Shown here piece after piece: positions 10,227 to 22,434 of a DNA stretch of 64,000 nt. The DNA lies in assembly GCA_048213135.1 (NCBI GenBank), contig PS015296.1, positions 1-64,000 on the forward strand, read 5' to 3'. The stretch comes from Reclinomonas americana ATCC 50394 (lineage: Eukaryota > Jakobida > Jakobea > Jakobida). Positions within the stretch are counted from its first letter, which is position 1. The number at the start of each line of letters is the position of its first letter. The position numbers were made by a program, and so were the translations under genes. Below the pieces are notes generated by a model. The model made no database searches, was not told the DNA's origin, and saw nothing but the letters and a program-made list of their open reading frames with translations.

Positions 10227-12761
10227 TCAATCGATGATCATGGTGAACTGGCCACACATCTCCCGCAGTCGCCGCATCTCGCTCAGGGCCTCTGCGGCAG
10301 TCGGCCGCACGTCGCGAATAGACATGCACTTGAATCCCAACTCGATCATCGGAGCGCACAATCGTGGATGCCACTCTCCTGCCTCCACATCGGCCAACGA
10401 TCGCAGGTCGAGTACAGCTGGATTACGGGACCACTGAGACGACCATTGCTTCACGACGGAAATGTCCTTGCCGGTGACCAGCTGCACAAGCAGCACACCG
10501 ATGCCGTAGACATCACACTCCGGCCGTACTTCGCCGGTCTCCAACATCAGCGGGTCCAAGTAGTGATAAGTGCCAGCGGCGTGAGTGGAGACATGCGACT
10601 GCAGCACCGCACAGGTTCACGATAGTAAATGAGAGACATGAACAGTGCTCGTGACTTTGAAACAGCCCTGACCTTTCCCTGCTCCATCACACGCGACAGT
10701 CCAAAGTCACCAATGCGCGGCTCCAGCCGGTCCTCGAGTTCTTCGAGGAGAATGTTGGACGGCTTCAAGTCACGGTGAATAATGTTGTTCTGCAGTGGCG
10801 CTTGTCAGCACCATGCTGCGGCATCGACTGCGATCTATCCGAGTACGCGTACGCACCTCATGCAAGTACGCAACGCCGTCCACAATCCCAAGTCCGATGC
10901 ACACACGTTGAAGCACATTAAGAGGTCGTCTTCTCCGCTCTCCTTGCGGCAGAAGCACCTTCTCGAGATCCAGTCGACTGCGATCGACAAACAATTTGTT
11001 GTGAGACAGAACTCTTCCTGCAGTTCCGTTCACCGACCACCAGACATACCTCAGCGCTCGGTACACAAGGCACCTCCTTGTGTTCTCAGCATTGGAGTCT
11101 TCCACTGCATATCCGAGCAGAGGCACAAGGCGCGGGTGAGAGTGGCAACCGAGTGTGCGAACCTGGGCGTACGCAATCAGTAAACTGATTGCCGGTAAAC
11201 ATTCAGAGAGCACGAAACTTCGCTCTCATACGACGACAACGCCCACGGGGTGTCAATGTCGATCAACTTGACTGCCACGTGCTCCTCTCGCAGCAGACAA
11301 ATGTAGACGGCGCCCTGACCACCTTCGCCAACTTTGAATCGCTCATCAAACGACTCACTGGCCGCCACCACCTCGCTCCACTCGTAGTTTCGGATGCGAC
11401 CAGGGTCTTTGACGAAAGAGGTCAGCTGTCTCGGCAAGGAGGCACACGCGAGCAGTGAAAAAACGCACCAGCTACTGCCGTGGCAGCAAGCTGCCTACGC
11501 AACTCCGCCACCATCGACCTCTCTTCTGCAAGGCGGGCGTCCTTCTCGCTCACTTGCAGCACTAATTCAGCAACGTGCTGATGCAACTCCTTCATGGTTT
11601 GTTGATCATCGTTGACCTGTTTCTGAGTTGCATCCAAAAGTGCTCGCAGTCGAGTCTCACTTATCTTCGTCGCCGCAAGCATGCGCTGAAGCTCGAGAAC
11701 GCTCTCCTGACCCGCTTGTGCAAGCACCCGAGCATCTGCGAACCGAAACCACGCATGCATAAGGTTAGAGTACTCATCGAGAACCTCCACAGCGACGCAA
11801 ACAACTTACGCACCAAGGTCCCACTTGCGTACGCTCCTGTCTCGACTGGCAGAGAAAATTTGGCTTCCGTCAGGCGTCATTACAACAGAGTACACAGCTC
11901 CCTCGTGGCCGGCCAGCCGCTGCACCTCGCTGCCAGTGGAGCTGGAGCATACAAGCACCAGTTGGTCGTCACCCCCACTCACCACGTGCCTCCCGTCGGA
12001 TGTGAGCGCCAGTGACAGAACGGGACCTCGATGCCACTGCAACCGTAGCTGCTGCGTTCCCGTCACCAGCGACCACTTGATGACGGTGCCGCTGTCGGAG
12101 GCAGAAAACAGGAAGCGATTGTCGAAGGCGAACACTACGGCACGCACAGCGGCACCATGCTTGTCGAGTTTTCTGACTTTTTCGCCAGTGGCAAGCGACC
12201 ACACGCGCACCGTCTGGTCCTCGCTGCCGCTGGCGCCAATCTCGCCTTCGGCAGACACGGCGACAGATGTCACAGCACCGCCATGACTCGTGGATCGCCA
12301 CAGTTGCTCCCCGCTGCTCAGCGACCAAGCACGCACGCTCTTGTCGCGACTGCCACTGATCACCACGGTGCCGGCGGGAGACACGGCCAGCGAGAGCACG
12401 GCATCCGTGTGTCTCTCAAAGCGTTGCACCTCTCGGTTCTCCTCCAGCGACCACACGCGGATGGTCTTGTCGTCACCGCCGCTGACGAGCAGTCGGCTGT
12501 TGGGAGAGGCGGCGACACAGTGGATGGTGCGAGTGTGACCTCTGAAACAATGCTCCTCGGTCCGCGTGAACATGGACATCACACGAACAGTGTGGTCAGA
12601 GCGCCCGCTGGCGATGTGATGGCCGTCGGCGGTGGCGACGATCGAGGATGACACATGTGCTTGAAGGCTTGTTGTTGTGGTCGTGGCAGAGGCTGACTGC
12701 AGCGATGACAATGCGAGTGGGAGAGCGAAGATCACGTGCGCACAAGACTGCAATTTACCAT
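10227..12761 (-). CDS. WD40 propeller - coiled coil - TKL/IRAK-like protein kinase fusion
   Basis: Eight exons (12759..12761, 11814..12696, 11469..11735, 11219..11406, 11050..11162, 10857..10977, 10673..10789, 10227..10598) total 2064 nt, 687 residues. Residues 1-295 form seven WD40 repeats (for example SGGDDKTIRVWSL). Residues about 296-380 are a heptad-rich coiled coil. A complete kinase follows: glycine loop VGEGGQGAVY, VAVK lysine, HRDLKPSN, DFG (IGDFGLSR), then GTYHYLDP and CDVYGIGVLLVQLVTGK. The GT-x-x-YLDP activation segment and subdomain IX place it in the TKL group near plant receptor-like cytoplasmic and IRAK/Pelle kinases. All catalytic residues are present, so it should be active. 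No signal peptide is seen, so it is probably cytosolic and scaffolded by its own propeller. The start is the weakest part: the only ATG that works is a codon followed at once by an intron. Confidence 0.85.
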
Positions 12762-13007
12762 GGCAACAGTCAGCTGCGAATGCAAGGCTGGCAGGCTGGA
12801 CGGTGAAGTTTTGCTCTCAAGCTTGCAAAGAATTAAATAATCCAAAAAATGCCTGTTTGCAGGGACATCGAAGTTCGCTGCGACCGCCAGTTGCCGCCAC
12901 GAGCACGACCTGCAACTGTTCCCGTCGCTAACGCTGCAACAGAGGCGTAGTAGTGCAGCAAACAGCCATCGTTTCAAATTTAATAACCACTATCGACGAC
13001 GTCGAAA

Positions 13008-16000
13008 TTACCACACTTGCTCTCCTTGCGCCTGCGGAGGGACAGGGACCGGCGCTCCCTCGCCCTGCTCATGATCCGGCTCTGCTGGTACTCGAACCGG
13101 GGATGCAGGTAATCGGTGCGCATCGTAAACATTGTCCATCTCAATATCAGCACCGACGTAGTTTTGACCTCGACCGCCAGCCTGACGGCGTGCGGCCGAA
13201 CGGCGCCGTCTACGAATCGCCAGCACCAGGAACAAAACAATCAGCGACAACACCGCAGCAGCAGCCAGTCCTATCAAAACCCACGCCCACACAGGAAGGC
13301 CAGAGCCGCCTGATGGACTGCCGTCGTCACCAGTTGTCGACACACGCAGGTTGGCCGACGGGATCGACTGGCCGAACGAGTTGATGGCGCGCACATTCAC
13401 CACGTACGGCGTGCCAGGCTGCAGGTTCGATTGAGTGAACGTGTAGTTGGCGCGCGACGACGACGACGTCGAGTCGGTGGCGTCCTTGTAGCCGAAGATC
13501 ACGTTGCTGCCGTTCTCCGGAATCGTCTGGATCTGGTAGCTGGTGATCAGACCGAGACCAGTGTACACCGGGGTCGAGAAGTTGACGGTGATCGAGGTGT
13601 TGGTGTTGGTGCCCTGAGTCGGGGCGGCCGGCGCAGCAGCCTGGCCCGTCTGGGTCAGAGTGCCCTGAGTCGGCATGCCAATGTTGTTGTTGGCGGTGCC
13701 CTGCGAGCCCTGGCCGAGGCCGACCGTGTTGCCACCGATCAGCACCATGCGGTAGCGCGACGACGGCTTGATGGTCTGGAACAGCTGCACGCAAGTGCCG
13801 GCAATGACCGGGTTGGTGCCGCTGCCGAGCACAGCAGTGTTCATGCCCAGGCCGTCAGCGGCAGCCGGGTTGCCAGACGACGCCAGGAAGCGGGTCGTCC
13901 ACTGCCAGTACACCAGGTAGTAGGTGGCGGCCGCAGTCGTGCCCGAGCCCACCGCAGTCCACGACACGCGGTACTCGTTGGCGGCGTAGAAGTCCAGCGA
14001 CGGGGTGCCAGCAGCCGGCACAATGCCAGTCGTGGTCACCGGCGACGCCTGGATGTAGATCGACAGCGAGTTGTTGCCCGTGCCAATCGAGTTGGTCGCG
14101 TTCAGGAAGAAGCGGTAGAAGTTGCCGTTCACCACCGTCACAGACGCCGTGGTGTCGGTGGCACCCACCGCCACCGCCGGGTTCGACGCAGTCGTGCCCG
14201 ACACACCAGTCAGAGCCTGGCCAGAGATGGCAGTCGACGCGCCAGTGGCAGTCGTCCACGTGAACGCAATCGCCGTGCCAGTGTTGCTGGTCACCGCAAA
14301 GTTGGTCTGGTCGTTCGGCACCTGGCCCGTCAGCACGTTGTTGTTGAGGCCGTTGCCGACAATGAAGTCACCAAAGGTGGCCTGAGTGGTCGACGTGCCA
14401 ATGCCGTTGATGCCGCGCACGTCGACAAAGTAGTTGGTGGCGTCAGTGAGGCCGCGGATGACAGCCTGCTGCACCGAGGTGGTGTTCTGGGTCAGCGTGC
14501 TGGCCGTAGCCGCGCGCCACGACACCTGCCACTGGTTCACGAAGCCCTGGCCGCCAGTCTCCTGCGGCTGTCCCCAGCTGAGCCAGATCGAGGTCGAACG
14601 CTTGAGCAGAATGTTCGACGACAGCGACAAGATGCCGCTCGGGCGCACCGGCGACGTGGCCGTGGTGATGGTGATGGCCGACGCAGACCAGGCAGTCTGG
14701 TAGCCGTTAAACGACGCCACGCCAATGCGGTACTTGGTGTTGGAGGTCAGGCCGTTCACCAGCAGCGACGAGGTGGTCGAGCCGAACGAGCCAATGATCT
14801 GGTTCACGAACGAGTCCGGCACAAAAGTGGTCGAGGTGACGTTGGTCAGGTTCTGCACCAGCATCTGCACGCCGACAAAGTTCGCGAAGCCGTCCGAGGT
14901 GGACAGCGAGTACTGCGTGCCCTGCACAGTCGACGGGGTCGACAGCGTGAAGGTGGCGTAGCCGGAGCCAGTCGTGCCAGCCGAGCCGCCAGTGGTCAGA
15001 GCCGGCAGCGGGTACGGGCGCACAATCGAGTTGGCAATCTGCGGCAGAGTGCCCGACTGAGCACCGTTCTGCGTCGAGGTCACACCAGAGTCCGAGCGGG
15101 TGTTGGTGGCCTGCACGGCGTAGGTGTACGACTTGCCCGGAATGGTCGGAAAGTTGAAGTTGGTGGTCAGCGTCGTCCACGTGTACGTGCGGTTGCAGTT
15201 GCTGGTGTTCTGCGTCACAANNNNNNNNNNNNNNNNNNNNNNNNNNNNNNNNNNNNNNNNNNNNNNNNNNNNNNNNNNNNNNNNNNNNNNNNNNNNNNNN
15301 NNNNNNNNNNNNNNNNNNNNNNNNNNNNNNNNNNNNNNNNNNNNNNNNNNNNNNNNNNNNNNNNNNNNNNNNNNNNNNNNNNNNNNNNNNNNNNNNNNNN
15401 NNNNNNNNNNNNNNNNNNNNNNNNNNNNNNNNNNNNNNNNNNNNNNNNNNNNNNNNNNNNNNNNNNNNNNNNNNNNNNNNNNNNNNNNNNNNNNNNNNNN
15501 NNNNNNNNNNNNNNNNNNNNNNNNNNNNNNNNNNNNNNNNNNNNNNNNNNNNNNNNNNNNNNNNNNNNNNNNNNNNNNNNNNNNNNNNNNNNNNNNNNNN
15601 NNNNNNNNNNNNNNNNNNNNNNNNNNNNNNNNNNNNNNNNNNNNNNNNNNNNNNNNNNNNNNNNNNNNNNNNNNNNNNNNNNNNNNNNNNNNNNNTGTAG
15701 CCGTTGATCGAGGTGCCACCAATGCCAATCGGCGACGCCCACGAGATGCTGGTGATGGTGTCCTGGTAGCAGTTGCCAGAGAAGCCCACACCGAGGGTAC
15801 CAGCCACAGCAGCGCAGCCGGCGCTCGAGTTGGTGCCCTGCGAGTTCGCAATACCAGCAGCCAGCGTCGGGGCGGCGGGGGCGATCGGAGCATCATCTGT
15901 GTGTTGGAGGAGAAGGGAGGCGGTGGTGGATTAGATACTGATATTCAAAAGAAGCAGATGGCTTCCCTTTCTCTCCCCCTATCCCCTCTCCTGTCCTCTT

Positions 16001-19000
16001 TCTTTCCCCTTTCCTGTCCCCACTTTTACGCAACTGGTGTTGTGAGTGGTCTGAGTAAGCGGTCCAGCAGCCGTGGCCGAGTTGGTCGACGTGGCAGTGG
16101 CGTACACCTGGTACGTGTACGACGTGTTGGCCGTCAGCGTCGTGTCGGCAGTGTAAGCGGCGGTCAGCGCCCAGCCAGCCGGCAGAGTCACCGTGCCCAC
16201 AGACACCGGGGTCGCGCTGCCCTGGCCGCGGAAAATCGTGAACACCGTCACGGCATTGGAGCCAAAGTTCTGCGGAATCGTCCACTGCAGGGAGATGTTG
16301 TTGAGGCCGTACTGCGTCACCACCAGGCTGGTCGGCGGGTTCGGCACCACGCCGCTGGCAGTCGGAGTGGTGAAGTTGATGGCAGTGCTGAACACGCACG
16401 TCACCGGGTTGGCGGCAGTGCCAGCCGGGTTGAAGGGCGACGTCGGGAAGGCAATCGAGAACTGGTTGCTGGCGCAGATCTGCAGGTTGACTGAGGTGCC
16501 AGCCGGCAGGCCAGTCACGTCAATGTAGTAGGTCGACAGGTTGTTGCTCCATGACGCCGCAGAACCGCTGCCGTTGGTGGCCGGGATGGAGCTGGCGTCA
16601 ATGGCGATGGCAGTGCCGGCAGTGGCCGCAGTCACCGACGAGGCGCTGGTGGTTGAGTACACCACACGGTAGGCGCTCACGTTCGGAGTCGGCGTCGTCA
16701 CGTTGCTCTGTGTGGCGCTCGAGGTGGCGGTGTTGGAGCCGCCGACGCTGATTGGGGTCGAGAAGTTGAGGCGCACGCCAGTCGAGAACAGGCGCGAGTA
16801 CGCCACACCAGTGGGCGCAGCCGGCACGGAGCCGTTGTTGTCGGTGGTGGCCTGGAGGGAGCCGGCCGCCGAGGCAGTGGTGTTGTTGTTCACGGTGAAC
16901 TTGGCCTTGACCGTGTACTGCGTGGCAGCCACAAAGTTGTTGGTGGTGCCGCTCACAGTGAAGCCAGTAATCTGCTGGTAGAAGCCAGAGGTGTACGAGA
17001 ACAGGCCGAAGAACGAGGTGGCGATGTTGCCGTTGCCAGTCGCGCCGGTGGTGATGGCAGGCTGGTCAGTGCTGGCGTTGGTCACCGTGTAGGCGGCCAT
17101 CGGCGTAGCGCCAGTGTCGCCAGTGCCAAAGGTGGCCGGGTAGTTGAAGGCGACGACAAACGATGTCGAAGTGACCTGGTCCACAGAGCCAGTGTACGGC
17201 GCCACTGTGTAGCCAGTCGGCGCCGCCGGGGCGCTCATGGCACCCTGCAGCGTCACCGTCACGGCGGTCGAGAAGTTAAGGTTGGCACCGTTGGTGCCAG
17301 GAGTGCCGTTGCCGTTGTTGTAGGCCACAGACACAGCGCAGCTGGTGCCAGTCAGGCCAGTGACCTTTACGAGCACGCGGTTGCGCGACGTGCCAGAGCT
17401 GCCGGCCGGCGCCGGGATGCTGAAGTCGGTCAGGTCGCCAATGGCGGTGACCACCGTCACTGCACCAGTGCCGCAGTCCGACTTGACGTACCACGTGGCA
17501 GCGCCAATCACACCCACATTAGCCGCCACACCCTCCCACTCCACCCACGACGACGTCGAGGTGATGTAGCGCAGAGTCGACGAAAGCGTCGGGGCCGCAG
17601 TCGACACCTTGGTGGCATCGGTGCCGCTGGTGGTCAGAGTACCGCTCCAGGCCGTGGCCGAGCGGTTGACCTGCGACTCAGTCCACACGTTGATCGTGTA
17701 CGACTGACCAAGGCTGGCGCTGACTGCGGCGAGCCCGACGATCGTGTACCCACGCCATGTGCCGGACGACACATTGACGGTGACGACTGGGGCTGGACCA
17801 AAGCCACCCATAAACGCGCGGTAGGCGGCGGCAGTGACGGCCAAGTTAGACGTCTGCTGCACAGTGAGCGACGTGTTGATGTCCTGGAAGGTGCTGGCAG
17901 TGGCACCAGGGGTCTGCGAGTTGAGAGCGCCCTGGCCGACAAGGTCGGTCGGCAGCTGCAGCCAGATGGTGGCCTGGGTGCTGCCAATGTAGTAGATGGC
18001 GTTGGTGCTGGCGGTGGCGACCGGAGGGCGAGCTGTTCGGAAGAGAGGCAAGGCGAAGAGATGGTGTGATTACCACTGGCGAGAGAGAGAGAGAGTGAGA
18101 GAGGACGGTGCGCAACTGGTGGCAGTCCAGAAATTAGAGCCGCCAGATGTCGGGGAGGCGGCGGCGGAAGAGTTGGTGGTGGCCGCGTTGGTGACGGAGA
18201 ACGAGACCTGTGGGAAGTATTGGCGGCCGGGGAGGAGGCCAGACAGGGTGACCTGCCAGCCGTCGAGGTGACCAGTGGCGGGCTGGTTGCTGTTGGCCGT
18301 GGTGGTGAGGCCCGAGGCGACAGCCGTACCGCGCACGTAAGCAGTAATGGCGGCAGTGAAGGCGTAGATGTTGGCAGCAGACGCAGCGCTGACAGTGGCC
18401 TGGTTGGCAACGTATTGCCCACCACCGGCGGTCATATTGACAACGAAGGTCAGCGAGGTGTCGGTGATGTCGATGACGGTGATCGAGTTGGCGGCGGGGA
18501 GAGCACCAACGTTACTAGCGGTGGTACCGAGTGAGGTAGCAGCGACGCTAACAGTGTTCACAGTGGCAACAAATGCAGCGCCGCCACCTACAACGCTGAG
18601 AGCAGCGGGAGTTGTGATAGTGACGGTGTCACTAATAGCGTAGCCAGATCCTTGCGCGTTGACGACAGCCGAAGCGACGCCAGTGGCGCTGACGGTGAGG
18701 TCCATGGTCAGTCCAGTGCCGCCACCGCTCGTGGAGGTGGCAACTGCAGTGTACGTAGACGCCACGGCGTAGCCTCCCATACCGGTGGCGGCAGGGGTGC
18801 AGGTGCCAGTAAGTGTGCCAGCGACCTGGCTCGTGATAGTACAGGTCGCTAGGTTGGCGCCGGGCGCCGGCAGTGTTGCGCTTCCACTGGTACAGACGCC
18901 GCCTGTCAACGTCAACGTGACGGCTTGCATATTGCCATAGCCAGTGCCGGCCGCATTAATCGTCGCCGCAATGAGATTGCCATTTGTTCCGATAGTGACA

Positions 19001-21625
19001 TCCACAGTCGCGCCAGTGCCTGCGCCCCCTCCCGAGACCGGACAGCCCGTAAACACTTTGCTGTACGTGCCAGCTGTCTTCGAAATAGCAAGTACGCGAC
19101 CGGCAATGGCGTTGGGCAGCCCAGCGTTGGGTGAGCAGCAGAAAAGCGAACCGGAATTGCCTGTGGTCAGCGTCCAGGTGACGCCGTAGGACATAATCAC
19201 AGACGGTGTTCCACGGATAGCCACGACAAACTTGGATGCCGTCAGCACAGACGTTGCAGTGGTTCCGTCAAGAAAGGCAAAGTCGGTCACAACGGTGACT
19301 GCGGCCTGGCTGGTAGGTCCACTGCAGAAGGCAACACCCGCCATTCCGCCAAGTGCAGTTCCCGAGCCAGCAGTGGTCACAGTCCCTCGGTTAGTCGGCG
19401 AACCGGGAGAAATGACGACAAAGTTCACGCCGATGGTGAGATATCCGTTGGCAGAGGTGCCACCCACCACGTTGTTGCCAGCGCGATCATAGAAGATTGC
19501 ACCGGTGGGGGTGTTGACACCGACAGAGGAAACAAATGTGATACCGGCAGTGAAGGTGCTACCAGCAGCATTAGCCGCCTGAAGCGCCACTGTACCAGCA
19601 GCGGTGGCCGAGAAGGTCAGGGTGCCAGTAAGGTCGCTGGCACCCATCGACAGAAAGCCGAAAGTGGCGCCAGCGACGCCATTGGCGACGAAAGTGTACG
19701 GGATCGTGCCAAAACCACCGCTGCCAATGGTGGTGGCGGCAGTCGTGTTGGCCAGGCAGTTGATTGTGGTACTTCCAGTAACCGCCCAGCAGGCAACCAG
19801 GGTCTGAGTCGGCAGCACCGGGTTCACACCGACGGCATTGGAGAGGGTGATTTCGAGCTGTGACACAGTGTCGAGCGCAGCAGTGCCGTCACCGTTGGCG
19901 TTCTGCGCAGTCACGCGGATGACGTACTTGGTGATGTTGGTCGTCGTCAGCTTGGAGATCAGAATGTGACCACCAGACACACGGCCAAAGGTCGTGTCGG
20001 TCACCGGCGAGCCAGTGAACGAGGCGCCGAAGGCGTTGTACATCACAGTGCCGCCGTTGGCCGAGGCCGCAGCCTCGACCTTCCAGCCGGTGATGGCACC
20101 GCCAGTCAGCTGAGGAGTGGTCCACGACAGCAGACCGCCATCAGAGGCGGCAGCCACAGAGGTCGGGGTTCCGACCTTGCCCGGAGACTGCTTGCCGTCC
20201 TGGGTGGTCACCGACATGGTCTGCGCGCGCGGAGGAAAGAAGGAGAATTGTGAGGTGAGCTGAGTGCCTCTCAGAGCATGAGACTGATAAGAAAGACGCA
20301 ACAGTGCTCCACGGGCCAAAGCCCCACTGGCCCACAGCGCGTACGCGCACCACGTAGCCAGTGTTCGGCTGCAGCAGGCTGGACGAGGCGGTGGCACCAG
20401 TGCCTGACACCACGCACGACTGCTGCGAGAACGGCACGTTGTACGTGTTGGCGAATGGATTGATGGCCGCGTTGGCGTTGTTGCCGTTGATGGTCTCCGT
20501 GTAGAAGGTCACCGGAGTCCATGCGGTCAGCGAGGCGCCAGTCGAGCTGCGGATCTGCACCTGGAAGAACGGAGTCTGCAGCTGGTTGAAGTTGGCAACG
20601 TTGCCGGAGCCAGTGGCGCCAGTCTGGCCGAGCTTGATCGGCGGGTAGAACGACAGCACAAACGACGTGGCCGACGTGTAGCTGGTGGCCAAGAGCGTCG
20701 GCTGGCGCGGAGTGCCAGCGAGCGGCACCGTCACGACCTGCGACGAGGTGCGGACGCCCTCACCGTACAGGTTGACCGAGTAGGCCTGTGCGTGGGGGAA
20801 AGAGTTGAGATGAGGAAGGAGGGGAGGAGGAGGGAGGGAGGGAAGCGAGAAGGGACGCAACAGCGATGGTGTACTGCACACCCTCCTGGATGTTCTGGTC
20901 AAAGTAGCGCAGAATCGTGCCGTAGCAGCCGGCGCCGCCAGTCGAGGGGCCACCATTGGCCACAATGGCGTTGACAGCGGAGCACTATTGATGGAGGTGA
21001 GCAGAGGAGAGGAGAGAGGGAGAGGGAGAGGGAGAAGACGCAACTGTGTACTTGGTGGTGCCAGTCGCGCTGCTCACGTCGACACCAAACTCAGAGGGCG
21101 GCGAGTTGCCCTGATTGACGGGGGTCGTCCAGTTGACCCAGATGGCCGACTGCGAGCCAGTTGGGGAGGAGGTGTCGAGATCTGCGTGAGATGGAGAGTA
21201 GTGGGAGAAAGAAATTTCAGAATCACTGCTGGTCAAAACCACAGCACAGTGCAAGTGCTCGTTCAACAGCATGGATGCAGATACGCGAAACGCATCGACG
21301 CGACCAGTGAGGCAAAGAGAGAAAGAAGTAGAAGAGGAGCTGCACTCGAGCTCTCACCGTCTTCTCCGACTGCCTTCACAATTTGAAACTGTTCCGGTGC
21401 ACTGGAGCTACCAGGGGCGAATGCTACCGTCTGCGCATCTGCTTGAGGGGGTTGCGAGGACGTAAGAATCAAGAGGCAGGGCATAAGCAGCGCGCGGCTT
21501 GCGCGCATGCGCAGCGCGGAGAGGATGCGCGCGCGCACTTCACTGCAGCTGCAGAGCTTACCAGCCAGGCATGTTGTGCACAGGACAACCAGGAGAGCAA
21601 GCGTCCACTGGTGGTGGTGATTCAT
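13008..21625 (-). CDS. Giant type I membrane protein with fibronectin type III repeats
   Basis: Eight exons: 21562..21625, 21358..21438, 21045..21181, 20862..20984, 20303..20785, 18117..20220, 16035..18032 and 13008..15896 (with a gap). They encode about 2,600 residues. The N-terminus is a signal peptide (hydrophobic WTLALLVVLCTTCLA). The ectodomain is Thr/Ser/Gly/Asn-rich and contains many FN3 domains, seen as repeated Pro-rich A-strands (PAAPTG, PNPPTSL), W in strand B, and Y-x-x-x-V-x-A-x-N-x-x-G in strand F. In the middle (exon 6) FN3 gives way to beta-repeats with GTGYGNMQAVTL and GSGYAISDTVTI. One membrane helix (VWAWVLIGLAAAAVLSLIVL) near the C-terminus is followed by IRRRRR and a cytoplasmic tail of about 75 residues. 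It is probably a cell-surface adhesion or recognition protein. Four successive introns use a GTTGCG donor. Confidence 0.85.
15221..15695. other. Assembly gap (N) inside the FN3 gene
   Basis: 475 unknown bases inside exon 8 of the FN3 gene. The FN3 reading frame before and after the gap differs by one base, so the N count is not exact or an intron lies inside. Confidence 0.9.
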
Positions 21626-21888
21626 GCCACAGCACGCAGATAACAAAGCGAGCTCGAGTGGGCTGCCCGCCGGCGGACAATATAAATATGTATAAGAACG
21701 CATTGATCATAAATGCATCGATGTCGGTACGGCACCGGCCGCGGTTTACGAAAGGAGCATGCCTTCATCGACTTGTGAGCCGACAGTGGTGGACACCAAT
21801 GCTCACTTGCCTGGCTGGACCGCAGCGCGTCAGTGATCGCAGCGCAGCGGATCGCAGCGATCGCGATATCTGGATCCGGATCGATATA

Positions 21889-21927
21889 NNNNNNNNNNNN
21901 NNNNNNNNGTTACGTAGTAGTAGTTAG

Positions 21928-21987
<60 letters not shown>
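21889..21987. repeat. Short N gap followed by a GT microsatellite
   Basis: Twenty Ns lie between an inverted TATCGATATA-like context and about 29 GT units at 21929-21987. It sits immediately upstream of an orphan roadblock exon. A TATAAATA sequence at about 21681 faces away from the FN3 gene. Confidence 0.85.
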
Positions 21988-21988
<1 letters not shown>

Positions 21989-22015
21989 GTGTGTTGACGG
22001 TTTCGCGATCGGCAG

Positions 22016-22186
22016 ATGCACTACCGCAGCGAGGACATGGAGATTGTCAACGTGCGGCTGCGAACACACACACAGGAGTACATTATCGTGCCGGAGGAGC
22101 CGACGACGTTGATTGTGGTGCAGACGCCGGCAGATCCGTCGACGCAAAAGTCGAGCATTGGTGTGCCTCGACCGCCGCCAGCTTGA
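22016..22186 (+). CDS. C-terminal exon of a roadblock/LC7 dynein light chain
   Basis: An exon following an acceptor at 22013-22015 encodes 57 residues. It contains EIVNVRLRTHTQEYIIVPEE and TLIVVQTP. This matches the last third of roadblock (DYNLRB) proteins, where the pattern is LR-[IV]-RT-K-x-x-E-[IY]-[IM]-V-x-P-[DE], five residues, then LIV-[IV]-Q. Roadblock dimers bind the dynein intermediate chain. The preceding 55 to 60 residues (helix 1, strands 1-2) are not found upstream; the sequence there is a GT repeat and an N gap. The gene is therefore incomplete in this assembly, or its 5' exons lie in the gap. A 14-residue Pro/Ser tail follows the domain. Confidence 0.7.
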   Translation: MHYRSEDMEIVNVRLRTHTQEYIIVPEEPTTLIVVQTPADPSTQKSSIGVPRPPPA

Positions 22187-22434
22187 AAACGATGCTTCTC
22201 TCAAGCCTCTCTCTCTGTCTGTCTCAACCCCATTCCTCATGTACATGGACTGCAATGGAAACGCAAGTCACCGAGAACACACGGAAAACTCTTTTTTCAT
22301 TTTGACAGACAGACGTTTTCATGTGTTGCTCGAAAAAAACAATCCTACAGCGAGCGAACTATGGGCGCGGTGAATCGATCATTCCTGCGCAGACGACAGC
22401 GAGTGAGACGGTGCTTGTTTTTTTACAACAAGAG

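Noticed and set aside
13431-15707. Long plus-strand open frame opposite the FN3 gene
   Set aside because: It is the Arg-rich antisense shadow of GC-rich FN3 coding sequence, crosses the N gap and has no domain or splice logic.
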